NCBI GenBank assembly: GCA_964242325.1
Contig: CAXTCI010000163.1
Location: 1 to 12,158 of the forward strand
Origin: DASWOJ01 sp964242325
Lineage (GTDB): Bacteria; Pseudomonadota; Alphaproteobacteria; Acetobacterales; Acetobacteraceae
DNA length: 12,158 nucleotides
Direction of reading: 5' to 3'
Part shown: positions 6,606-12,158 of the stretch, piece by piece
How the letters are laid out: every line of letters starts with the position of its first letter
Position numbering within the stretch: the first letter of the stretch is position 1
Made by a program: the position numbers and the translations under genes
Notes under the pieces: generated by a model
Databases searched by the model: none
Told to the model about the DNA's origin: nothing
The model's input: only the letters and a program-made list of their open reading frames with translations

Positions 6606-7447
6606 TCAGGTCGGCAAGTCGCTCTGCACCAGGCCACGCGCCAGCAGCAATGCGCCGTCGCACGCGTCGCCTTGGCTGGGCCGCACCCGGCCTGTAACGC
6701 GCTCGGCCATGTGGTTGAGGAGCGGGAGCGCCAAGCTGCCACCTAAACAGAGCGGGAGTTCACCGTGTGGGTCCAGGGCGTTCACCAACTGCTCGGCTTC
6801 GTGGGCGGCGAGGTGGACCAGGCACAGTCCCGCTGGATCGCCCTTGTCTGCGGCGTCGATTACAAGGGGTGCAAGGGTGGCATACCGGGTGGACGTGGCC
6901 TGGTAGGTCCAGGCTGCCACGGCATCAATGGACGGGCCGACGGCGGCGATCACCGCGTGGTGCAGCGGCGTAGCTACCAGGTCGTAGCCGTCGAGGACCC
7001 GCAGCGCCTCCGCCAGCACCAGCCGCCCAAGCCAGGCGCCGCTCGCTTCGTCCCGCACCGGGAAGCCCCAGCCCCCAACNNNNNNNNNNNNNNNNNNNNN
7101 NNNNNNNNNNNNNNNNNNNNNNNNNNNNNNNNNNNNNNNNNNNNNNNNNNNNNNNNNNNNNNNNNNNNNNNNNNNNNNNGGGAGGCGAACGCCGGTGCCG
7201 AGGCAAGGAATGCCTCCCGTCCGGCGGACCGACGGGTGCCGGCCAGCGCACAAGCAAGACGGGTTTGCGGATATGCCTCGGTACCGATGCCGACTGCTGC
7301 CAAGGCCTCGGCGATGTGCCGCCAGGCGGCCTCGACGCCCAAAGTCAGGCTGGACGGCCCGGCAAGAACGGCGGTTCGCACCTGGCCATCCGCATCGAGC
7401 CGCTTGACTCGGGTGTTGCTCGCTCCGCCATCGACGCCGACATGCAT
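6606..7447 (-). CDS. BadF/BadG/BcrA/BcrD-type ATPase (N-acetylglucosamine kinase-like), split by an assembly gap
   Basis: This superfamily (ASKHA fold) includes eukaryotic-type N-acetylglucosamine kinases and activator ATPases. The start MHVGVDGGASNTRVKRLDADG is the phosphate-1 loop of the family. After the gap come GGWGFPVRDEASGAWLGRL, the typical motif of sugar-kinase-like members, and LCLGGSLALPLLNHM near the end. 89 residues lie before the gap and 157 after; the missing part should carry the second phosphate motif (a glycine-rich GTGS-like segment). ATG 7447 fits the family N-terminus and overlaps the stop of a small upstream ORF (TGATG). No iron-sulphur cysteines are visible in the part present, so a sugar kinase is likelier than a dehydratase activator. 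Just downstream is a solute-binding gene, suggesting phosphorylation of an imported amino sugar or related compound (inference). Confidence 0.82.
7080..7179. other. Assembly gap of exactly 100 N
   Basis: Exactly 100 unknown bases, the conventional placeholder for a gap of unknown length. Both sides belong to one BadF-type ATPase gene on the minus strand but in different frames: 268 nt from the start to the gap and 474 nt from the gap to the end of the stop. The true length must be 2 modulo 3 for an open frame, whereas 100 is 1 modulo 3. By family comparison about 40-45 residues (some 120-140 nt) are missing. Confidence 0.97.
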
Positions 7448-7605
7448 CAACTGGCACTGGGGCAATCTGCAGCACGCCATCCCGCGACCGTTCCGTTGCA
7501 GCGATGGCGCTCGGCTGGGATCGCCGTCGGCAGGAGATGCAGGAAGCCAAACAGCGGCAGGCAGAGTTTCAGGAAGGCCATGACAAGGTGGTTCGGGTGA
7601 GCCAT
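7447..7605 (-). CDS. Small ORF with N-terminal hydrophobic segment, coupled to the ATPase gene
   Basis: A 52-codon frame too short for most gene callers. It starts with ATG directly after the TAA of the upstream ORF (TAAATG) and ends in TGA overlapping the ATPase start (TGATG). The predicted peptide begins MAHPNHLVMAFLKLCLPLFG and continues with more leucines to PTAIPAERHRC, resembling a signal peptide or single membrane segment, then a short tail with two cysteines. Third codon positions are mostly G or C, as in the neighbouring genes. No Shine-Dalgarno is visible, so translation would rely on coupling. No family was recognised. It may be a real leader-like membrane peptide or a chance frame used only for coupling. 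Confidence 0.3.
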   Translation of the reverse strand: MAHPNHLVMAFLKLCLPLFGFLHLLPTAIPAERHRCNGTVAGWRAADCPSAS

Positions 7606-7917
7606 TTACGAGCGCGGCTGAATGGGTTGCTCGGCAGCGAGTATCATCGTCCCGCCCATCTCCACCTGGATCCAGAGGGCGGTATCGTGGAACACGGCAC
7701 CACTGCAGACAAGGCGGGGTCGCCCCTGGTCAGCACGCTGCTGCCGTGCTGCACGCCGCCGAACGCCGCACCGGAGGCTCTCCGTCACGAACGTGTCCGG
7801 GGCCTGCCCGAGCACCTGGCATTCAGGCAATACCACCTCGCTGCGATAACTGCCTGACCGCATCGAGGCGTCGGCCTGCATTACGATCGACATCTTGGCA
7901 CGTCTGCCAGCACGCAT
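7606..7917 (-). CDS. Hypothetical protein, no recognised family
   Basis: A frame of 103 codons from ATG 7917; ATG 7893 (MSIVMQADASM) is an alternative. The predicted protein includes GSYRSEVVLPECQVLGQ, APDTFVTESLRCG, an arginine/glutamine-rich middle and VFHDTALWIQVEMGGTMILA. I recognise no family, signal peptide or membrane segment. Codon third positions are roughly three-quarters G/C in the central part, compatible with coding. Its TAA abuts the ATG of the following 52-codon ORF, which in turn overlaps the ATPase gene, so it could be the first gene of a minus-strand unit. No clear ribosome site was found. The opposite strand is also open over much of the region, so this may be a spurious or decayed frame. 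Confidence 0.3.
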   Translation of the reverse strand: MRAGRRAKMSIVMQADASMRSGSYRSEVVLPECQVLGQAPDTFVTESLRCGVRRRAARQQRADQGRPRLVCSGAVFHDTALWIQVEMGGTMILAAEQPIQPRS

Positions 7918-8219
7918 AAAATAGCGTGGCCTGGGCTGTCATGCTGACTTCCGGCGCGCATTCTTGTCCTCGACGGCCCACCATGCCGTCAGCTTGCCGG
8001 TGCGTTGGCCAAAGCTGACACTCGACTCCGAAAAAGCCGCCTCTCATGTTCTTCGGCCAAACTCAGGCCGTTGCGCCTGCTCATGGAATACGCAGCCTCC
8101 CACCAGGGCCTGGAAAGGAGCGGCAGCCGGCTGAGGTATGCGACGGGATGGAGTTGCTCCGGCCTTGGTATCGCGCCTGTTTCGCCGGTGCCGCTCACGT
8201 TCCGTCGCTGCACGCCTGA
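7918..8219. other. Intergenic region of about 300 bp
   Basis: This stretch lies between the hypothetical ORF and the monooxygenase gene, both on the minus strand. Short frames are open on the minus strand (7989-8213 and 7823-8047) but neither has a recognisable motif or ribosome site. No RNA gene, strong hairpin with T-tract or repeat was seen. It would hold the promoter of the downstream minus-strand unit if one exists. Confidence 0.4.
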
Positions 8220-9287
8220 TTAGGAAGCAACCCGCAGCAGTGCCGGAGCCGCCGTATGCGCCAGCATGTCACGCACCATGGGCACCACAACGCGCCCGTA
8301 TAGTTCGATGCCGTTTGCCAGCTTTTCGTGTGAGAGCGGGCCGGCACTGTACTTCAGGTCGAACCGCGACAAACCCAGTGCCTTCGCGGTGCCCGCGATC
8401 TTGCGTGCCACCGTTTCCGGAGACCCGACGTACAACGAACCGCCATTGGCTTCCTGGTCAAATTCAGCACGGCGCATGGGTGGCCAACCGCGCTCCGCCC
8501 CGATACGGTCCCGCATCTGCTTGAAGGCCGGCCACAGCTCATCGCGCGCCCGCTCGTCGGTCTCTGCAACGTAGCCCGGCGAATGCACGCCGACCTCCCG
8601 CGCCGGCTTGCCGAGATGTGCGAACGCCTGGTGATATAAATCCACGTACGGCCGGAACCGGTTCGGGTCGCCGCCGATGATGGCCAACATCATGGGCAAG
8701 TCGTACTGCGCTGTGCGCACCACCGAGTTCGGGCTGCCGCCGACGCCGATCCAGGTCTTGAGCGTCCCGGCCTCGACCGGTGGGAATACCTCCTGGGCGG
8801 CCAGAGCCGGCCGCGTCCGGCCCTGCCACGTGACCGGCCCTTGGCGCAGCAGGGCCGCAAACAAATCGAGCTTGTCCTCGAACAGCGCCTCGTAGTCCGC
8901 CAGGTCATAGCCGAACAGGGGGAAGGACTCGGTGAACGAGCCTCGGCCTAGGATCACCTCGGCGCGGCCGTTGGACGCCGCGTCCAGGGTTGCAAAGCGT
9001 TGGAAGATGCGGATCGGGTCATCGGAACTGAGCACGGTCACGGCGGAACCGAGGCGGAGCCGCCTTGTGCGGCTCGCAATCGCTGCCAAGACGATCTCAG
9101 GGGCGGAAATGGCGAAGTCGGCCCGGTGGTGCTCACCGATGCCGAAGGAGTCCAGGCCGACCTCGTCGGCCAGCACGGCCTCAGCGATTACGTTGCGGAC
9201 CACCTGGGCATGCGGCAGCGGATTGCCCGCGGCGTCGCTGGTGACGTCTCCGAATGTGTCCAGGCCGAGTTCGAGAAGCTGTGTCAT
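8220..9287 (-). CDS. Luciferase-like (LLM class) flavin-dependent monooxygenase
   Basis: 355 residues, TIM-barrel bacterial-luciferase family, using reduced flavin to oxygenate an unknown substrate in the cytoplasm. The N-terminus LELGLDTFGDV, then ADEVGLDSFGIGEHHR, LRLGSAVTVLSSDDPIRIFQ, SNGRAEVILGRGSFTESFPL and FGYDLADYEALFEDK are close to the Atu2307/SP_0267 branch as I remember it, an assignment from memory of motifs. The C-terminal part has NGGSLYVGSPETVARKI, typical of LLM proteins. ATG 9287 was chosen because the family begins there and AAGGTG lies upstream at suitable spacing; a longer in-frame extension to 9584 runs through the divergent regulator gene and is rejected. The neighbour is a divergent HxlR regulator, which probably controls it. 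Substrate cannot be told. Confidence 0.92.
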   Translation of the reverse strand: MTQLLELGLDTFGDVTSDAAGNPLPHAQVVRNVIAEAVLADEVGLDSFGIGEHHRADFAISAPEIVLAAIASRTRRLRLGSAVTVLSSDDPIRIFQRFATLDAASNGRAEVILGRGSFTESFPLFGYDLADYEALFEDKLDLFAALLRQGPVTWQGRTRPALAAQEVFPPVEAGTLKTWIGVGGSPNSVVRTAQYDLPMMLAIIGGDPNRFRPYVDLYHQAFAHLGKPAREVGVHSPGYVAETDERARDELWPAFKQMRDRIGAERGWPPMRRAEFDQEANGGSLYVGSPETVARKIAGTAKALGLSRFDLKYSAGPLSHEKLANGIELYGRVVVPMVRDMLAHTAAPALLRVAS

Positions 9288-9346
9288 GGGGCACCTTGCT
9301 GCGTGTGCCGGCAGGCCATGAGTGGTGGCGCAATGCCGGTTCCTTT

Positions 9347-9373
9347 TGGTAACCAGGTCTAGATGGTTAACTA
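9347..9373. promoter_or_regulatory. Candidate HxlR operator: two dyads in the divergent intergenic region
   Basis: TGGTAACCA (9347-9355) and TGGTTAACTA (9364-9373) are each palindromic or nearly so and are related to each other; GGTAACCA and TGGTTAAC also form a larger inverted repeat around TCTAGA. They lie about 60 bp upstream of the monooxygenase start and 25-50 bp upstream of the regulator start, where an autoregulating HxlR protein would bind as a dimer. Sequence symmetry is seen directly; binding is inference. Confidence 0.45.
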
Positions 9374-9398
9374 CCCCAACCCACCGCAAGGAGGCACA

Positions 9399-9800
9399 AT
9401 GCTGCAACCAAGGCACACCGCGGTAACCGGACCTGGCTTGGATCCGGAGAGCGACGACTGCCGCGCTGTCAGCGCCGTGCTGGTGCGGGTGGGCGACAAG
9501 TGGAGCGTCCTCGTCGTGGCGCTGCTCGGCGACGGCCCGCGCCGCTTCAACGAGATCAAGCGGCTGGTGGGCGGCATCTCGCAACGCATGCTGACCCTCA
9601 CGCTCCGCGGCCTAGAGCGGGACGGCTTGGTGACGCGTACGGTGACAGCCAGCACGCCACCGCGGGTGGATTACGCGCTGACGGAGATGGGACGGTCGCT
9701 CTGGCAGCCGGTGCGGCTGCTGAGCGACTGGGCGCGGGCGCACCGCGCCGACATTGAAGCGGCACGACAAGACTTCGACCGGCGCACCGCATCGAGTTGA
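9399..9800 (+). CDS. HxlR-family winged-helix transcriptional regulator
   Basis: 133 residues, a normal HxlR/MarR-like size. The family pattern is clear: Cys21 in DDCRAVSAVLVRVGDKWSVL, ALLGDGPRRFNEIKRLVGGI, SQRMLTLTLRGLERDGLVTR, and TPPRVDYALTEMGRSLWQPV, which forms the wing and last helix. Such proteins act as homodimeric repressors or activators, often responding to aldehydes, quinones or oxidants through the N-terminal cysteine. ATG 9399 is preceded by AAGGAGG (9388-9394), the best ribosome site in the area, so it is preferred over the in-frame ATG 9363, which lacks one and would lie in the candidate operator. It is divergent from the LLM monooxygenase, its most likely target. Confidence 0.93.
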   Translation: MLQPRHTAVTGPGLDPESDDCRAVSAVLVRVGDKWSVLVVALLGDGPRRFNEIKRLVGGISQRMLTLTLRGLERDGLVTRTVTASTPPRVDYALTEMGRSLWQPVRLLSDWARAHRADIEAARQDFDRRTASS

Positions 9801-9840
9801 GACGGGTGGCCCGGCGTAGGCGTGTCCCACGTCGCCTCTG

Positions 9841-9953
9841 CCTGGTCCGCCGCTTGAGAAAGGATGTCGCGCTCCACCCGCAACTGCTTGGTCTCGCGCC
9901 GCAGCCGGACCAGTTCATCGCGTTGGGTTGTGGTCAAAGCTTGCCAAAGCGTT
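9841..9953 (-). pseudogene. IS3-family OrfA remnant
   Basis: A minus-strand segment of about 35 codons reads WQALTTTQRDELVRLRRE then TKQLRVERDILSQAADQ, which resembles the leucine-zipper end of IS3-family OrfA proteins (typically ...ELxRLRRENxxLRxERDILKKAA). No helix-turn-helix part, OrfB or terminal repeats are visible on either side. The relic sits in the 183-bp gap between two converging genes, where an old insertion would do little harm. Boundaries are approximate. Confidence 0.6.
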
Positions 9954-9983
9954 ACCCGACAGACTTGCGCACGTTGCGCCTGC

Positions 9984-10856
9984 CTATCCCCCCAGGAAGC
10001 GCTTGCGTCCGGCCTCGTATTCGTTCGCCCGGGTGACACGGCTCATCAGAGCGGCGGACGCCACGCCGGTCAGGTCTGCGGGCGGCGTGCCCTCGCGCAA
10101 CGCCTTCAGCGTGTCGTGCAAAGCCTGGACCGCGGCTGCGAAGGGCTGGTGACCTTGCAGGCTGACCCGTACGCGGTGCGCGGCCAGCGCCGCCCGGTCG
10201 CCCAGTGCCGCGGGAATGCCGCCCAGGATGATCGGCAGCGCGGTCGCCGCCGCCAGCACCTCCAGTTCCGCCTGCTTGGTGACACCGGTGAAGAACAGCG
10301 CATCGGGGCCAAGGGCGGCATAGGCGCGGGCGCGGGCCACCGCGTCGTCGATCCCGTTGATGCCGACCGCGCTTGTGCGCGCCACCACGACCAGGCTCGG
10401 GTCGTCCCGCGCTGCCAGTGCGGCGGAGACCTTGCCCAGGCCTTCGTCCAACGGCAGAAGGGTGGGCTTGTCCGTGCCGTAAGGGGTTGGCAGGACCGTG
10501 TCCTCGATCGTCAGCGCGGCGACGCCGGCCGTTTCCAGCTCCTGCACCGTACGGGCGGCGTTCAGGGCGTTGCCGTAACCATGGTCGGCATCCACCAGCA
10601 GCGGCAAGGACGGGGCACCGCGGCATATGCGGCGGGCCTGCTCCGCGAACTCGGTCAGCGTCAGCACCACGATGTCCGGCGCACCCAGCACGGCGAGGGA
10701 GGCGACGGAACCGGCGAACATGCCGAGCTCAAATCCCAGGTCCTCGGCGATGCGGGCGGAGATCGCGTCGTGCACGGAGCCGGGATGGACGCAGGCATCG
10801 CCCGCAAGGATGGCCCGTAAGCGTTGCCGCCGGTCCGTGGCGCTGGGTGTCGGCAT
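9984..10856 (-). CDS. PEP mutase/isocitrate lyase superfamily protein, likely oxaloacetate decarboxylase
   Basis: 290 residues, TIM-barrel enzyme of the PEP mutase/isocitrate lyase superfamily. Key features are VHPGSVHDAISARIAEDLGF, GMFAGSVASLAVLGAPD, the Mg2+-binding region VDADHGYGN (88-96), ALTIEDTVLPTPYGTDK, and VSLQGHQPFAAAVQALHDTL with His236. These fit the PA4872-type oxaloacetate decarboxylase branch (oxaloacetate to pyruvate and CO2), where a histidine at about this position is characteristic; the KxCGH loop cysteine of isocitrate lyase and methylisocitrate lyase is absent. ATG 10856 has GGGAG a few bases upstream. It is divergent from a ketopantoate-reductase-like gene with 56 bp between starts, suggesting shared control of a 2-oxoacid pathway. 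A related 2-oxo-acid decarboxylase or C-P lyase activity cannot be excluded. Confidence 0.88.
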   Translation of the reverse strand: MPTPSATDRRQRLRAILAGDACVHPGSVHDAISARIAEDLGFELGMFAGSVASLAVLGAPDIVVLTLTEFAEQARRICRGAPSLPLLVDADHGYGNALNAARTVQELETAGVAALTIEDTVLPTPYGTDKPTLLPLDEGLGKVSAALAARDDPSLVVVARTSAVGINGIDDAVARARAYAALGPDALFFTGVTKQAELEVLAAATALPIILGGIPAALGDRAALAAHRVRVSLQGHQPFAAAVQALHDTLKALREGTPPADLTGVASAALMSRVTRANEYEAGRKRFLGG

Positions 10857-10859
10857 TGG

Positions 10860-10887
10860 TTGCTCCCTGGTGCGTGCGGTCTAATAT
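10860..10887 (+). promoter_or_regulatory. Candidate sigma-70-type promoter for the ketopantoate-reductase-like operon
   Basis: TTGCTC (10860-10865) and TAATAT (10882-10887) are separated by 16 bp, and TAATAT is the best -10 hexamer in this GC-rich window. Transcription would begin near 10894, giving a leader of about 20 nt containing GGAGG (10902-10906) before ATG 10913. The -35 part overlaps the ribosome site of the divergent decarboxylase gene. Supported by pattern and position only. Confidence 0.45.
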
Positions 10888-10912
10888 CCCTGAAACAGAT
10901 CGGAGGAAACGG

Positions 10913-11980
10913 ATGCGACCGAGAATCGCGGTGATCGGCGCAGGCGCCGTCGGCGGCTACGTCGGCGGCCACCTGGCGCGCAACGGGCAGGACGTGACGC
11001 TGGTTGACCCCTGGCCCGCCCACGTGGAGGCGATCCGCACCCATGGGCTGGAGCTGGAAGGCGTCACGCCAGAGGAAAGCTGCACGGTCCGGGTGGACGC
11101 GATCCATCTGACGGAGCTGCAGAACTTCTCCAAGCAGCGCCCGGTGGACATCGCGATCGTCGCGGTGAAGTCCTACGACACGGAGTGGGCGACCACGATG
11201 ATTCGCCAGTACCTGGCGGAGGGCGGCTATGTCGTCTCCTTGCAGAACTGCATCAATGAGGAGCGGATCGCCGCCCTGGTCGGCTGGGGCCGCACGGTGG
11301 GCTGCATCGCCGCCCTGCTGGCCGCCGAGTTGCACGCACCGGGCCGCATCCGCCGCACGGTGGCCAAGGGCGGCCAGGAGCACACGGTGTTCCGCGTGGG
11401 CGAGGTGCACGGCAGGATCACCCGCCGGGTGGAGGAGCTGGGCGCGATGATCGCCGCCGTGGACAGCGTGAAGGTCACGCGCAACCTGTGGGGGGAGCGC
11501 TGGTCCAAGCTCTGCGTCAACGGGATGCGCAACGGCCTGTCCGCGGTGACCGGGCTGGGCGGCAACAACCGGGAACGGAACGACGATGCCCGCCGCTTCA
11601 GCATTCGGCTAGGGGGTGAGGCGGTTCGCATCGGCCAGGCGCTGGGCTACGACTTGGAGCCGATTGCAAAGATCGAGCCGGAGCGCCTGGCTCAAGCCTC
11701 GGAAGGTAGCGCGGCGGCGCTGGAGGAGGTGGAGGCAGTGCTGCTGGCGACCTCCAACAAGGAGGAGCGAAATGACTTGCAGCGCCCCTCCATGGCGCAG
11801 GACATCGCCAAGGGACGCCGCACCGAGATCGAATTCATGAACGGGTTCATTGTGGAGCAGGGTCTCCGGGTCGGCCGTACCGCCCCGGCACATCAGGCGC
11901 TGGTCGCGGCCGTGAAGCAGGTCGAGCGAGGCGAGCTGGCGCCTAGCCCTGACGTAATCCGGGACCTGTTGCCCGCATAG
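10913..11980 (+). CDS. Ketopantoate reductase (ApbA/PanE) family NADP-dependent dehydrogenase
   Basis: 355 residues, ketopantoate reductase fold. The N-terminal Rossmann motif is RIAVIGAGAVGGYVGGHLA (GAGAVG at 9-14), followed by VAVKSYDTEWA (Lys86), VVSLQNCINEERIAALVG (Asn112; QNG in most members is QNC here) and the C-terminal helical domain with WSKLCVNGMRNGLSAVTG, where Lys199 matches the catalytic lysine. Family members reduce 2-dehydropantoate to pantoate with NADPH, but many work on other 2-oxo or 2-hydroxy acids. At 355 residues it is longer than E. coli PanE (about 300), and no pantothenate gene is adjacent. With a 35-bp gap to a downstream alpha-hydroxy-acid dehydrogenase and a divergent decarboxylase, a catabolic 2-hydroxyacid role is as likely as pantothenate synthesis. 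GGAGG precedes ATG 10913. Confidence 0.88.
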   Translation: MRPRIAVIGAGAVGGYVGGHLARNGQDVTLVDPWPAHVEAIRTHGLELEGVTPEESCTVRVDAIHLTELQNFSKQRPVDIAIVAVKSYDTEWATTMIRQYLAEGGYVVSLQNCINEERIAALVGWGRTVGCIAALLAAELHAPGRIRRTVAKGGQEHTVFRVGEVHGRITRRVEELGAMIAAVDSVKVTRNLWGERWSKLCVNGMRNGLSAVTGLGGNNRERNDDARRFSIRLGGEAVRIGQALGYDLEPIAKIEPERLAQASEGSAAALEEVEAVLLATSNKEERNDLQRPSMAQDIAKGRRTEIEFMNGFIVEQGLRVGRTAPAHQALVAAVKQVERGELAPSPDVIRDLLPA

Positions 11981-12015
11981 GCCCCGATCCAAGTATCGCG
12001 GGAGGAGACGAGACC

Positions 12016-12158
12016 ATGACCAACCTGCCACAGGACGCGCTGGAAAAGGCGCCTGAAACGATCACCGGCGATCCCGCCGCCAACGATTTCCAGACGCTGC
12101 ACGAGATCGTGGCGGCGGCGCACCGGGCGCTGGACCGCAACATGTGGGACTACGTGGT
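12016..12158 (+). CDS. FMN-dependent alpha-hydroxy-acid dehydrogenase, N-terminal part (cut by window end)
   Basis: Only the first 47 codons are present. NDFQTLHEIVAAAHRALDRN followed by MWDYVV matches the N-terminus of FMN-dependent 2-hydroxy-acid oxidase/dehydrogenase proteins (lactate, mandelate, glycolate group), in which the WDYLxGGAE-type segment opens the TIM barrel. ATG 12016 is preceded by GGAGGAG (12001-12007). The gene starts 35 bp after the ketopantoate-reductase-like stop on the same strand, so the two are likely one operon. The FMN- and substrate-binding residues lie beyond the window, so substrate is undetermined. Confidence 0.75.
   Translation, partial: MTNLPQDALEKAPETITGDPAANDFQTLHEIVAAAHRALDRNMWDYV

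Noticed and set aside
6765..7583. Plus-strand frame across the N gap
   Set aside because: Antisense to the BadF-type ATPase; continuity across 100 N is artificial.
7504..7857. Plus-strand frame of 117 codons opposite the small minus-strand ORFs
   Set aside because: No recognisable motif, no ribosome site, and it overlaps the coupled minus-strand ORF chain; cannot be fully excluded.
9288..9584. N-terminal extension of the LLM monooxygenase to 9584
   Set aside because: It runs antisense through the HxlR gene and the divergent promoter region; the family N-terminus begins at 9287.
9864..10820. Plus-strand frame of 318 codons
   Set aside because: Antisense to the PEP-mutase-family gene, which has clear catalytic motifs.
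10373..10912. Extension of the ketopantoate-reductase-like gene to 10373
   Set aside because: The added part is antisense to the decarboxylase gene; GGAGG and the Rossmann motif place the start at 10913.
1..12158. CRISPR array, tRNA or rRNA genes
   Set aside because: No regularly spaced repeats and no cloverleaf or rRNA-like sequence was seen on either strand by reading; a covariance search was not possible.

Overview
This is a GC-rich stretch with strong G/C preference at third codon positions and good GGAGG-type ribosome sites in front of several genes. Gene families and codon use suggest an alphaproteobacterium, perhaps in the Acetobacteraceae/Rhodospirillales; this is inference, as no marker gene is present. 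A run of exactly 100 N (7080-7179) shows that the window comes from a scaffolded draft assembly.

Left part (1-3147) is an accessory, decaying region. It holds a multiply broken IS110-family transposase (minus, 82-1314), an intact VapC-like PIN toxin gene with no visible antitoxin (1390-1785), a serine resolvase gene with one in-frame TGA stop (1944-2654), and about 490 bp with no recognisable gene.

Middle part (3148-7917) holds two family-5 (DppA/OppA-type) extracytoplasmic solute-binding proteins facing each other (3148-4815 plus, 5037-6542 minus), with no permease or ATPase gene in the window. The second lies just downstream of a BadF/BadG-type sugar-kinase-like ATPase gene that contains the assembly gap. 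That ATPase gene is preceded by two small minus-strand ORFs joined head to tail by TAA-ATG and TGATG junctions, so 7917 to 5037 may be one minus-strand transcription unit. A solute-binding protein with a BadF kinase suggests uptake and phosphorylation of an amino sugar or muropeptide, but the substrate cannot be read from the sequence.

Right part (8220-12158) looks like ordinary metabolic chromosome. A luciferase-like flavin monooxygenase (minus) is divergent from an HxlR-type regulator (plus), with a dyad-rich intergenic region as candidate operator. After a small IS3 OrfA relic comes a PEP-mutase/isocitrate-lyase superfamily protein that best fits oxaloacetate decarboxylase (minus). It is divergent from a ketopantoate-reductase-like dehydrogenase and a truncated FMN-dependent alpha-hydroxy-acid dehydrogenase (both plus). 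These three plausibly form a small 2-oxo/2-hydroxy acid module sharing a 56-bp divergent promoter region.

I found no convincing new defence or mobile system. The points most worth a second look are the coupled small ORFs before the BadF gene, the extra hairpin-containing segments inside the IS110 relic, the single stop in an otherwise intact resolvase with a perfect dyad upstream, and the antitoxin-less VapC.
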